A DNA stretch of 64,000 bases. It comes from Nitrospira sp. (GTDB lineage: Bacteria > Nitrospirota > Nitrospiria > Nitrospirales > Nitrospiraceae). The stretch covers positions 38,981-102,980 of the forward strand of contig JADYYH010000010.1 of NCBI GenBank assembly GCA_020853775.1. The letters run 5' to 3'. Each line of letters opens with the position of its first letter. Within the stretch, counting starts at the first letter, position 1. A program made the translations under genes and the position numbers. Positions 41,115-53,028 of this stretch are shown in pieces. A model generated the notes under the pieces. That model was not told the DNA's origin and made no database searches. It saw nothing but the letters and a program-made list of their open reading frames with translations.

Positions 41115-41321
41115 ATGTCGAGGGTGTACGCGATCATTGATGTTCTGGACGCTGCCATGCCGACAACACACCCGGTTCCACAGCAGACTCGTACCTCGCA
41201 CCCCGCTTATGAAACCGCTTTACACGTGTGGATGCGCCCCTGCCCCCAGTGCCAGTGCCGCCTGAGAAAACATTCACCTGAAGAATCATGGCGTTGCGGC
41301 TGCGGCTGGCGCACGGAGTGA
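41115..41321 (+). CDS. Small Cys-rich (zinc-ribbon-like) protein
   Basis: MSRVYAIIDVLD...MRPCPQCQCRLRKHSPEESWRCGCGWRTE; GGAGGT upstream of ATG 41115. Confidence 0.5.
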   Translation: MSRVYAIIDVLDAAMPTTHPVPQQTRTSHPAYETALHVWMRPCPQCQCRLRKHSPEESWRCGCGWRTE

Positions 41322-41357
41322 AGTGGTACAATTAGCTCATATGAAGGGGGTGACGTC

Positions 41358-41507
41358 ATGGGACCGCTCTCGGTGCACGACATGAAAGGTGGATTCTTCC
41401 TCATCGCCAGCTTCGTGTTGCTGGCCACGATTTGCGCCATTGCGGCACTGGGCACGTTGATGCGCCCGCAACGCTGGTGTGAACGCGAGACCCGACTGCA
41501 CGTCTGA
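41358..41507 (+). CDS. 49-aa single-TM small protein
   Basis: MGPLSVHDMKGGFFLIASFVLLATICAIAALGTLMRPQRWCERETRLHV*; below the supplied ORF track cutoff; preceded by AAGGGGGTG. Confidence 0.55.
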   Translation: MGPLSVHDMKGGFFLIASFVLLATICAIAALGTLMRPQRWCERETRLHV

Positions 41508-41701
41508 TGTCCCTGGCCACGCTCGTTTAGAGGCTGTCTGAGCTTTCAGTCTCCACGGCGGCCTCGCCCCTCCCTCTGTGCCATCTTTCTCCTGCTCCGT
41601 CATAGAGATCCCGTTCAGCCAATTTGCCTCCTGCTTTTCCCATAGCTTCGCCCTTGTCAGAACAGGGCATCTTGTCCTACTCTGTGACCAGGGAGGCCGG
41701 G

Positions 41702-42346
41702 ATGAATGAGAATGACCGTTTGACCAAGACCAAGGAGAACTGGGCGAAGGCCCGGCGCGGCGGAGAAGAGCGCGAGGTGTTTTATGAAGGGGACGATCGG
41801 CTGCCTCCAGGCCAGCACCTGGTAGAAACGTGGCCGGTACTCGACTTGGGGCAGAAACCCGATATTCCGCTTGCCGAATGGACGCTTATAGTCGGAGGCG
41901 CAGTCGCGGCTCCGCTCACCTGGACCTGGACAGACTTTCTGGCGCAACCGCAGTTCACCGATATCTCGGACTTTCATTGTGTCACCTCGTGGAGCCGGTA
42001 TGACAATCAATGGGAAGGCGTGAGCTTCCAGCACGTGACCTCCGTTGTCCAGCCGCATCCTTCCGCCCGCTTTGTGCTGTTCAAATCCTATGACGACTAC
42101 ACCACCAATTTACCCCTCAGTGCCTGCCTGGACGATGACGTGCTGCTCACATATAAATGGAACGGCCGCCCCCTCACGAAGGAACACGGTGGTCCCGTGC
42201 GCATGATTATCCCCAAGCGATACGCCTGGAAGGGCGCGAAATGGATCAAGGAAATCACCTTCTCGGATCACGACGAGAAGGGGTTCTGGGAGGTGCGTGG
42301 CTACTCCAATACCGCCCTTCCCTGGAAAAATGATCGCTACGGATGA
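41702..42346 (+). CDS. Sulfite oxidase-like molybdopterin-dependent protein
   Basis: DISDFHCVTSWSRYDNQWEGVSF with Mo-ligand Cys; HGGPVRMIIPKRYAWKGAKWIKEITF; no obvious export signal. Confidence 0.85.
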   Translation: MNENDRLTKTKENWAKARRGGEEREVFYEGDDRLPPGQHLVETWPVLDLGQKPDIPLAEWTLIVGGAVAAPLTWTWTDFLAQPQFTDISDFHCVTSWSRYDNQWEGVSFQHVTSVVQPHPSARFVLFKSYDDYTTNLPLSACLDDDVLLTYKWNGRPLTKEHGGPVRMIIPKRYAWKGAKWIKEITFSDHDEKGFWEVRGYSNTALPWKNDRYG

Positions 42347-43476
42347 GCGTCCACCTGCAGCCACGACACCCCGCAGTGAGCTCCCACGTCATACAGCGCA
42401 TCGAGACCTGGCCGGTCGATATCCCGATCACCGACCCCTTCGTCGTGGCCACTGGTGCACGCGTGACGGCGCAAAACCTCTTCATGCGCGTCATCTTGCA
42501 GGATGGGACGCAGGGGATCGGAGAGGCCGCGCCCTTTCCCGAAGTGGGAGGCGAAGATCGATCCTCCTGCCTCGCTGCCGCGAAGCGACTGGCCTCCGCC
42601 CTGATCGGACAATCCGCCGGAGACTATGAAGACCTTGCAGACCGCCTGACTGAGCAAGCTCCGCTTTTTCCCGCCGCTCGATGCGGCCTGGAAACGGCCA
42701 TCCTCGATGCCTATTGCCGGAGTCAGGGCATCCCGCTCTGGCAACTCTTGGGGCAAGCCGATGTCCGGGAGCGGGAAACTGACATCACCATCCCGATCTG
42801 CGACCTGGAAAAGACAGTCGCCCTCTCCCGCGGCTGGTACGCCCAAGGCTTCCGCCTCTTCAAGATGAAGGTCGGAACCGACGTGGAAGAAGACATTCGC
42901 CGCTTACAGGGCGTGCACGACGCGCTTCCCGGTATCAGCTTCATCGGTGACGGCAATCAGGGGTTTTCCCGCGAGGACTGCATCCGTTTCGCCGGCGGAG
43001 TGAAACAGTTCGGGGGGCGACTGGTGCTTCTGGAACAACCGGTGGTGCGAGACGATCTCGAGGGACTGCAGGCCATTCGGCATCTGACGGGCATTCCGGT
43101 GGCAGCTGACGAATCCGTCCGATCGCTGGGTGATGCACGCCGGGTGGTCGAAATGCAGGCCGCCGACTATATCAACATCAAGATCATGAAAACCGACGTG
43201 ATCGAAGCACAGCGCATCGCGGCCTTCACCCGAACGGCCGGCCTTCGACTCATGGTCGGCGGCATGCTCGAAACCCGCATCGCGATGGGATGCTCGTTCA
43301 GCCTGGTGTTAGGGCTAGGCGACTTTGACGTGCTGGACCTGGACACACCACTTCTCCTCTCGACAGATCCCATCAGTGGCGGGTATCGCTACCAAGGCCC
43401 CCGACTTCAGCCGTGGCAGGATCCGGGACTCGACATGCAGATCGCCGGACCTGCCGACTGTCTCATCATTCAATAA
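42343..43476 (+). CDS. Dipeptide epimerase (enolase superfamily, L-Ala-D/L-Glu epimerase-like)
   Basis: GEAAPFPEVGGE, FRLFKMKVGTD (catalytic KxK), DGNQGF, LLEQPVV, AADESVRS, INIKIMKTDV; ATGA overlap with the upstream gene. Confidence 0.87.
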   Translation: MSVHLQPRHPAVSSHVIQRIETWPVDIPITDPFVVATGARVTAQNLFMRVILQDGTQGIGEAAPFPEVGGEDRSSCLAAAKRLASALIGQSAGDYEDLADRLTEQAPLFPAARCGLETAILDAYCRSQGIPLWQLLGQADVRERETDITIPICDLEKTVALSRGWYAQGFRLFKMKVGTDVEEDIRRLQGVHDALPGISFIGDGNQGFSREDCIRFAGGVKQFGGRLVLLEQPVVRDDLEGLQAIRHLTGIPVAADESVRSLGDARRVVEMQAADYINIKIMKTDVIEAQRIAAFTRTAGLRLMVGGMLETRIAMGCSFSLVLGLGDFDVLDLDTPLLLSTDPISGGYRYQGPRLQPWQDPGLDMQIAGPADCLIIQ

Positions 43477-43652
43477 CGAGCAGCCCGCCCCTCCGTCATC
43501 GACACAGTCTCTCCCAACCGCTTCTGCAGGTTTCCCGAAATATTTTGCCGTTTTTACACTTTTCTGAAAAATTAACCTCAGGCCCGGTGGCTCCGCCGAG
43601 CGGACCACCTTTCGCACCTATCGCCACTGTACGTATCCGGGAGGAAGGTCCC

Positions 43653-44435
43653 ATGCAAGCAATCACCCCGTACCCGCGACTCGCATCAGTCTTCACGCTC
43701 TGCTGGATGGTCGGAGGCGCGGCATTGACGCTGGGAGGCTGCGTCTCGCAGCAGACCTATGACAGCGCGCGGCATGAAGTCAAAGAACGGGCCGGCGAGC
43801 TGGCGCAGACGCAGACCGATATTCATAGCCTGGAACAAGAGCGAGATGCGGCACACCTCGCCAATCAGCGCGATGAACGCGCCCTTGCCACCTTGAAGAG
43901 CGAGCTGAAACAGATTCAAGGGTCCTACGATCAACTTCACAAGGCCAACCAAGCCAAGCTGGCACTGCTGGAGCACAACATTGCCGCCTTACGTGCCAGG
44001 CATCAGGCCATGATGAAGGAGATCAGCGAAACGAAGCGGATTGAAAAACGGCTGGAAACCCTCACCACGCTGCGCGAACGGACGATGGCCACGCAGCAGT
44101 CTGGACCGGAAGCACAGGTAAGGCCGGTCGATACGATTCCACAGGAGTCGCACACGATTGCGGTGATTACACCGCACCCCTCTCAGGCCGAGACGCCCTC
44201 AGCACCGCCTACGCCGGCAGCAGCTCCGTCACCAACGACTCCTGCACCATCGACTCCTCCGTCCGCACCGGCGGTTGCCACCCCCGCACCCTCGAATGCC
44301 CCCGCAAACGTGAGCCAGGCTGCCGCTGCCCCGCCGGCTGCTCGTCCAGTCCCTACAGCCGCACCCCAGGATGAATCCTGGTTCTCCAGCGTGACCGGGT
44401 GGTTTTCCTCTTTGATTGATTGGCTATGGGCCTAA
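43653..44435 (+). CDS. Coiled-coil lipoprotein-like protein with Pro/Ala-rich linker and Trp-rich C-terminus
   Basis: N-terminus ...LTLGGCVSQQ (lipobox), coiled-coil region, P/A/T-rich linker, C-terminal DESWFSSVTGWFSSLIDWLWA; GGAGG upstream. Confidence 0.65.
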   Translation: MQAITPYPRLASVFTLCWMVGGAALTLGGCVSQQTYDSARHEVKERAGELAQTQTDIHSLEQERDAAHLANQRDERALATLKSELKQIQGSYDQLHKANQAKLALLEHNIAALRARHQAMMKEISETKRIEKRLETLTTLRERTMATQQSGPEAQVRPVDTIPQESHTIAVITPHPSQAETPSAPPTPAAAPSPTTPAPSTPPSAPAVATPAPSNAPANVSQAAAAPPAARPVPTAAPQDESWFSSVTGWFSSLIDWLWA

Positions 44436-44444
44436 GCTAAGAAT

Positions 44445-44481
44445 CGGCCTGGACCAGCATATCTTTTCATGGTCCGGGCCG
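44445..44481. terminator. Hairpin between convergent genes
   Basis: CGGCCTGGACCA ... TGGTCCGGGCCG 12-bp stem with one mismatch/wobble, followed by CATCTCATTTTCC. Confidence 0.55.
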
Positions 44482-44505
44482 CATCTCATTTTCCCTCGGA
44501 GAAGT

Positions 44506-44727
44506 CTACGGAACCGCCTCGGTCGGGACGAACCCATCTCCCCCCTCTTCACACTTCTTGCAATTTAATTCAGTACCGATAAACCCCTGCCGCCCCTCTT
44601 CCGTCAGTACCCACAGACGACTCGTCATCGGCGGCTGATGGCGCACGTGCTGGCCGTGCCCGCAGCGAAGGTCGGCCACCCAATGGCCCTCCTCATCCTG
44701 GTGGTATCCGATAATCGACTGTTGCAT
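44506..44727 (-). CDS. DUF3565-like small protein
   Basis: MQQSIIGYHQDEEGHWVADLRCGHGQHVRHQPPMTSRLWVLTEEGRQGFIGTELNCKKCEEG. Confidence 0.75.
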   Translation of the reverse strand: MQQSIIGYHQDEEGHWVADLRCGHGQHVRHQPPMTSRLWVLTEEGRQGFIGTELNCKKCEEGGDGFVPTEAVP

Positions 44728-44853
44728 GACTCACTCCCTCGTCGTGATCCGAGCGGCCCCTGGCATCCCAGCTGATGTCGTGATACCGAGGCCGGAATAG
44801 ACTGTGGTACACTCCACGCCAATCAGAGTACCACGTTTCTCGGGAGGTTGCGG

Positions 44854-45753
44854 ATGGGACAGGCAGAGTTTCGTATCGGCATCGTCGGAGTCGGACGCAT
44901 GGGCGCCAACATGGCCCGCCGGCTCCACGACCTCAAGTATCAGGTTGTCGCCCTCTACGATACTGAGGCATCACGCGCGGAGACACTGGCCAACGAACTC
45001 GGCTGCAAGGCCGTGCCGACTCCAGCGCAGGTCGCTGAACCAGCAAACACGATATTGACCGTGGTCCCTGATGACGCAGCCATGCGCCACATCTATGCAC
45101 CGGGCAAACCAGAGAGCTTATTGCGGCATGCCACCAACCGGCTTTTTATCAATTGCGCGACCCTGTCGCCTGCGCTCCAGACAGAAGTCCACGCGCTGGT
45201 CGAAGGACAGGGGGGCCAGAGCCTCGAAGCCTGTATGGCGAGCAGCATTACTCAGGCCCGCCAAGGCACCCTCTATCTCATGTGTGGTGGACGACGAGAC
45301 GTGTTCGAGCGCGCGACCCCGTTACTGAAGGATTTGAGCGCGCACCTGCGCTACATCGGACCAGCGGGCGATGCCGCCAAGGTGAAGGCGCTGGTGAATA
45401 TGGTCATGAACGCCAATACCGCCGCCCTGGCGGAAGGCCTTGGATTGGCATCCGCCTTGGGATTGGATCTGACCATGTTGCGCGAGGTGTTTTCCCAGAC
45501 CGGCGCGAACTCCCGCGTCCTGGAGACCGATGGAGAAGACATGCAGCAACGCGCGCACGACTGCTACTTTTCCGCCGCTCATGCTGCGAAAGATTCAGGG
45601 ATCGCCTGCAGCCTGGCTGAACAGGTGGGACTGGAGTTCCCGCTCGCGAAAGCCACTTATGCTCAGTACCGCCGGCTGGTGACTCTCGGAAAGGGTGAAT
45701 TGGATAAGTCGGCAGTAGCAGAACTGACCTTCAGAGAGCGGCTGACTTCCTGA
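44854..45753 (+). CDS. NAD(P)-dependent oxidoreductase, 3-hydroxyisobutyrate dehydrogenase family
   Basis: RIGIVGVGRMGANMARRLHDLKYQV...; GPAGDAAKVKALVNMVMNANTAALAEGLGLA. Confidence 0.88.
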   Translation: MGQAEFRIGIVGVGRMGANMARRLHDLKYQVVALYDTEASRAETLANELGCKAVPTPAQVAEPANTILTVVPDDAAMRHIYAPGKPESLLRHATNRLFINCATLSPALQTEVHALVEGQGGQSLEACMASSITQARQGTLYLMCGGRRDVFERATPLLKDLSAHLRYIGPAGDAAKVKALVNMVMNANTAALAEGLGLASALGLDLTMLREVFSQTGANSRVLETDGEDMQQRAHDCYFSAAHAAKDSGIACSLAEQVGLEFPLAKATYAQYRRLVTLGKGELDKSAVAELTFRERLTS

Positions 45754-45762
45754 CAGGTGGGA

Positions 45763-46227
45763 CTAGTGCTTTTCAAACGGCCGCTCGGGCCTGACCGAAG
45801 CAGAGATGAACTGCCACCGTTTCTGGGCGTCCACATCAAACGTCCCTAAAAACTTCGATTGTCCCACCAGCGACTGAAACTCTACCAGCCGAATCGTGCA
45901 GTGCGTTTGGTCGATCACGCGGGCATCGTACTGCCCTACCAGTGTAATCGCACCCGACGCCTGCTCATACAGGTTGCGCCTCCCGGCATATCCCGTATCC
46001 GGAAATAACTCTACCGTATCGGTACAGCCCTCAGGACCGTCCACCTGCAGCGTTAAGCGATAACGGGACAAAAACGGATGTGTGGCGACACGGGTCACCC
46101 GCAAGCGAAGTCCCGCTGAAGGCACATCAGCCTCAGCAGGCTCCGGACGATCACTGTTACAGGCCGTCAGGAGGAGGACCAGCCCCATCCCTATCCAGAC
46201 AGGTCCTCGGCTCCGCACCGGGCTCAT
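45763..46227 (-). CDS. Lipoprotein, hypothetical
   Basis: Lipobox WIGMGLVLLLTACNSD; ATGA overlap with the upstream GlcG-like gene. Confidence 0.6.
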   Translation of the reverse strand: MSPVRSRGPVWIGMGLVLLLTACNSDRPEPAEADVPSAGLRLRVTRVATHPFLSRYRLTLQVDGPEGCTDTVELFPDTGYAGRRNLYEQASGAITLVGQYDARVIDQTHCTIRLVEFQSLVGQSKFLGTFDVDAQKRWQFISASVRPERPFEKH

Positions 46228-46775
46228 TTCGCGGCAGGCATCTTCGAGGCCGCCCCGATGGCATCGAGACCGGCTTCCGCACAGGCATCATCCAGGTGCG
46301 TTCCCGGCGCGCCGCCGACCCCGATCGCTCCCACCACTTCACCGGCAATTTCGATAGGCAAGCCACCACCAACCATCAAAATACTCTCGTTCATTTCGCG
46401 CAGCGCCTGCAGCGCCGGTTGCTTGGCAATCATGTCCGCCAACTCACTCGTCGCGCGCCGTAAACTGGCTGCCGTATAAGCTTTCTTTCTGCTGCTGTCG
46501 ACGGTGTGGGGACCGGCGCCGTCAGCCCGCAACATGGCCCGCAGTACACCAGCCCGATCCACAACCGATGCGCTGACCCGATAGCCATCCTTCTTACAGG
46601 CATCAAGGGCCGCCTGCGCGGCCTTCCCCGCGAGCGCTGCCGGCAAGACCGACTCTTTCGGCAACTCATCCGCTGCCTGCACCGCCCCCAGCCATCCGGA
46701 AGCCATGAGCGCCGCGGCAAGAAGGCCGGCACAACCTACCACCCGTTCAGACACCTGTATGCGCGCCCTCATCAT
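46224..46775 (-). CDS. GlcG/HbpS-family (DUF336) haem-binding-like secreted protein
   Basis: AQAALDACKKDGYRVSASVVDRAGVLRAMLRADGAGPHTVDSSRKKAYTAASLRRAT...GGGLPIEIAGEVVGAIGVGGAPG. Confidence 0.85.
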   Translation of the reverse strand: MMRARIQVSERVVGCAGLLAAALMASGWLGAVQAADELPKESVLPAALAGKAAQAALDACKKDGYRVSASVVDRAGVLRAMLRADGAGPHTVDSSRKKAYTAASLRRATSELADMIAKQPALQALREMNESILMVGGGLPIEIAGEVVGAIGVGGAPGTHLDDACAEAGLDAIGAASKMPAAK

Positions 46776-47101
46776 GAAGCCTCCTTTACTCCCGTTTCGT
46801 CAGTCGTGAGTCATTCACGCTACCCCGCGCGAGCCTACGGCCATCACACCGCTCTGTCAATACTCGGACTCCCTCAATAGGCTTGGTACGGGAGCGTGAT
46901 GAGCTAGGAATAGCGCGCGAACCTTGCTGACGCAGACCACTGATCGTGACGGACAGAGCGAGGAAGGGAATAACGGGCAGCATCGATCCCAGCATGGGAA
47001 AGCGCAAGTGACGCCCTGATATCCGGGCGCAACGTTTCTCTACAAGGGAAAACACCCTACCGATATATCAAGAAGGGATACGGGACAAAAACGATGGCCG
47101 C

Positions 47102-47611
47102 TTAGTGTGTGGAGATGGGATGGATCACTGCATCTGAAGAGCCGGGACGATGCAACTCTTCAATCCACACCTTCGCCTGCGCGACATAGAAGGTGTAGTC
47201 GCTTTCCGGATAACTGAACACGACGGCATGGAGAAGCTGTTCGGCTTCCTGCTCACGCCCGGCGCTCAGGCTGGTGCGTGCCGCCTGCAGCGTGCATGAG
47301 GCAGCCAGGGCTTTAGGATCGACGGTGGTGCGAACCGGTTGCTTGGTGACGAATCGATCCAGGCTCTTGGGCACGTCGGGAGCGGGAACGACAGGTGTAT
47401 CGGCAGCGGATTGCCGCAATTGCTTCGCCGCAGACAACACCGTTTCAACATCACCACTCGATTGGCAATGCCGGTACAATTCCCACATCGACATCACGGA
47501 TGGCGATCGTGGTGCGGCCTCGCGGGTGGAGGAGTCGAACAATTGGCAACCGGCCAATAACATCCCGACCGTCAACAATAGAAATGACTGTGGCCCAGAG
47601 GAAGAGACCAT
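47102..47611 (-). CDS. Lipoprotein, hypothetical
   Basis: FLLLTVGMLLAGCQLF lipobox followed by a ~150-aa helical domain. Confidence 0.65.
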   Translation of the reverse strand: MVSSSGPQSFLLLTVGMLLAGCQLFDSSTREAAPRSPSVMSMWELYRHCQSSGDVETVLSAAKQLRQSAADTPVVPAPDVPKSLDRFVTKQPVRTTVDPKALAASCTLQAARTSLSAGREQEAEQLLHAVVFSYPESDYTFYVAQAKVWIEELHRPGSSDAVIHPISTH

Positions 47612-47752
47612 AATGCTATCCTTACCGGATCGGTTCCGACGCTGTCAAGAATTTCGGGGAGGAATTGACAGAAACGAGCGAGGATCTGTGACAGCGGCGT
47701 CGCGATGAGGACGACAGAGCGTCGTCTGCTGTGAGGCGACACGACGAATGAA

Positions 47753-49741
47753 TCACGTCGAGCGCGGCGGCGGTTCGCGGAGCACTCCGATATCTTCAAT
47801 GAGCGCACGCAATGGCTCAGCCACGGACCAGGCCTGCGCAAAACAACCGCGTGGACGGTGTGGAAGTTGCCCATCAAAAATTTCCGACACGTGCCCCATA
47901 CAACCCTCGTCCACGTGTTCGGACACCCCCTCCAGAAACTGTCGCGCTTCACGCCGCACGGCCTCGTGGTCGCCATAGGTCTTCACCCAGGCCGTCACGA
48001 ACGGGCCGAGGAGAAACGGCCACACCGTTCCTTGATGGTAGGCCCCGTCCCGCTCGGACACGCCGCCTTCATAGGACGCACAGAATCGAATATCTTCCGG
48101 AGCGAGCGTGCGTAGCCCCACCGGTGTGAGCAGCCGTTCCTTCATGAGCTGCAGGATCTGTTTCGCCTGCGCCTCGGTCACCAGCTGATCATCCAACGCC
48201 AGGGCAAAAATCTGATTGGGGCGAAGAGAGGCGTCGTCTCCCGTCGGGCCGTCCACGACATCCAGCAGATACCCTCCCGTCCGATACCAGAACCGCTCAC
48301 GAAACGAGACCGTCGCGCGGGCGCGATCCTGCCGGCATTGCGCCGCATAGGCGGTTTCGTCGAACTGGTCTGCCAGCGACGCCGCCACGGCCAGCGCCCG
48401 CACCCAGAGGGCCTGCACCTCCACCGGCTTGCCATGCCTCGGCGTGACGACCCAATCGCCGATTTTGACGTCCATCCAGGTCAGCTGCACACCGTCCACC
48501 CCGCCGGTGATCAATCCGTCCTGGTCCATGCGAATGCCAAACCGCGTGCCCTGGCGATACCCGTCAAGAATCTGTTTGATGGCGGGCCAGGCGACCGCGC
48601 GGACTCCGGCCAGATCGCGACTGTAATGCAGATATCGATCCACGGCATGAATGAACCACAAGGAAGCATCGATGGTGTTGTATTCGGGCTGTTCCCCGAT
48701 GTCGGGAAATCGGTTCGGCAACATCCCCTGAGAGACGTAGGACGCAACCGCCTCGATCACCTGCCGTGCCACCTGGTAACGCCCGGTCACCAGGCAGAGA
48801 CCCGGCAATGCCACAAATGTGTCCCGCCCCCAATCGGCGAACCAGGGATACCCGGCGACCACGGTCTGCCGGGCCCCTCGCTGCACGAGATACGCGCCTG
48901 TTGCGGCCCACAACCGGCGCGTCAGGACATCATCGGTCTGGATGGAGTGCCGCGCCTCTCTGCGACGGAGACGTTCAGACTCGATCGCTTGCGTCACGTC
49001 GTAGGACGGCAGCGTCTCGCTGGTGAAGACCAGTTCCGCCGCGGTCCCGGGCGTGAGGGCGAACACACATTCTCCCGGCGACCACCAGTCCTCGACATGA
49101 TCGAGTCCGCGTTCCCGCTCCACACGATAGTTGACATGACGATACCAATCCGGTCCGTGATGGTACTGCCCGTTGTGAAACGCTCGCACGCCCGGCATCC
49201 CTTCATAGGGAGACCACATGACCTGATGGTCTTGCGTCGTCGCCTCGCTCCGAACGGCGGCGTTTTCTCTCTGTGTCGCATGAAAATCCCGCGCCGACAG
49301 CATCGGACGGACCCGCAACACCACCGGCGATGAGGCCTCATCCACCAGACGCCAGCGCAGGATCACCAGGTCGCGTCCCTGAGGACACAGCAGTTCTCGG
49401 ACCAGGCTGATGCCATGCCCGGCGTAATGCCACGTCGGCCAGGGATCGGCGGAAAATTCTTCGCAATACTGGTAACCTTCCGGATGCACGGCGTCGTGAT
49501 AGAGATTGGTCGACAACGGGAAGGTCCGTCCGCCGCTTTCCACGAATTCCTCAACGTGGTTCACGAGCACGACGCGGTCGACCGGCGGGTGCCTCGCGAC
49601 CAAGAGCAAGGCATGGTAGCGGCGCGTGTTGGCGCCCGCGACCGTGCCCGACGCATAGCCTCCGCGGCCATTCGTCTCCAGCCACTCCAGACTCAATGCC
49701 TGCTCCAGATCCTGACAACGTCGCGAATCGATGCGCATCAC
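47753..49741 (-). CDS. Amylo-alpha-1,6-glucosidase (archaeal-type glycogen debranching enzyme)
   Basis: LEWLETNGRGGYASGTVAGANTRRYHALLL; GYPWFADWGRDTFVALPGLCLVTG; EGGVSERDGAYHQGTVWPFLLGPFV. Confidence 0.92.
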   Translation of the reverse strand: MMRIDSRRCQDLEQALSLEWLETNGRGGYASGTVAGANTRRYHALLLVARHPPVDRVVLVNHVEEFVESGGRTFPLSTNLYHDAVHPEGYQYCEEFSADPWPTWHYAGHGISLVRELLCPQGRDLVILRWRLVDEASSPVVLRVRPMLSARDFHATQRENAAVRSEATTQDHQVMWSPYEGMPGVRAFHNGQYHHGPDWYRHVNYRVERERGLDHVEDWWSPGECVFALTPGTAAELVFTSETLPSYDVTQAIESERLRRREARHSIQTDDVLTRRLWAATGAYLVQRGARQTVVAGYPWFADWGRDTFVALPGLCLVTGRYQVARQVIEAVASYVSQGMLPNRFPDIGEQPEYNTIDASLWFIHAVDRYLHYSRDLAGVRAVAWPAIKQILDGYRQGTRFGIRMDQDGLITGGVDGVQLTWMDVKIGDWVVTPRHGKPVEVQALWVRALAVAASLADQFDETAYAAQCRQDRARATVSFRERFWYRTGGYLLDVVDGPTGDDASLRPNQIFALALDDQLVTEAQAKQILQLMKERLLTPVGLRTLAPEDIRFCASYEGGVSERDGAYHQGTVWPFLLGPFVTAWVKTYGDHEAVRREARQFLEGVSEHVDEGCMGHVSEIFDGQLPHRPRGCFAQAWSVAEPLRALIEDIGVLREPPPRST

Positions 49742-49752
49742 AGGTCTCCGGC

Positions 49753-52428
<2,676 letters not shown>

Positions 52429-52686
52429 ATGCACAGACTCCTTCTTTTGCCGGCCGCCCCTTGACCACAAAACGGCGCCAGCATGCACCGGGCATCGAAA
52501 AGATTCAACAGGGATTCGTGCAACGCCGAAGGGGGTCACTGCCTGAGGATGGTACTGCGGGAACAGAGCGGCTGATTAAACCCGAGCCTCAGCAGCGGTC
52601 GTCAGAGAGGCGCCGCGAGAAACCTGAGACAGACCCTGCAATGGTTTGAAGGACGGAGGGGAGGGGAATGCGTGAGGGCAGAGCAA

Positions 52687-52872
52687 CTAGCTCCAGACGA
52701 CGGTTTCCTGGTTCATGAGATAGTCGATGACCTCGATGCTATCCCGCAACTGGAGTTGTGCCTGCTCCGACATCGGCAAAATTGCCCCGAGGAGCTTGCC
52801 GGACTCCACCTCTGCCAGGTTGGGAATCCCGTCGGTACTGCGTTTTTCGAGATCGAATCGAAAGCTGGCCAC
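52687..52872 (-). CDS. 61-aa hypothetical protein
   Basis: MASFRFDLEKRSTDGIPNLAEVESGKLLGAILPMSEQAQLQLRDSIEVIDYLMNQETVVWS; GGAGGT upstream of ATG. Confidence 0.5.
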   Translation of the reverse strand: MASFRFDLEKRSTDGIPNLAEVESGKLLGAILPMSEQAQLQLRDSIEVIDYLMNQETVVWS

Positions 52873-53028
52873 GTCTTACCTCCAATCCTTTGTCGGTCGT
52901 AGTGCAGCAATTCTTGAGCCACGGAGGAGCCCGATGCATGCATGGCTCACCATGAAGCATACCACAGGGTTTCCGTCGCGGAGACGAGCCAGATAACCTC
53001 TTAATTTGTTGTACGTTCCGACTGAAAT

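Noticed and set aside
41521-41640. Pyrimidine-rich stretch between the 49-aa gene and the molybdoprotein gene
   Set aside because: No symmetry, repeat or RBS pattern beyond base composition
48338-49333. 331-aa plus-strand ORF
   Set aside because: Antisense to the debranching enzyme; no plausible protein features
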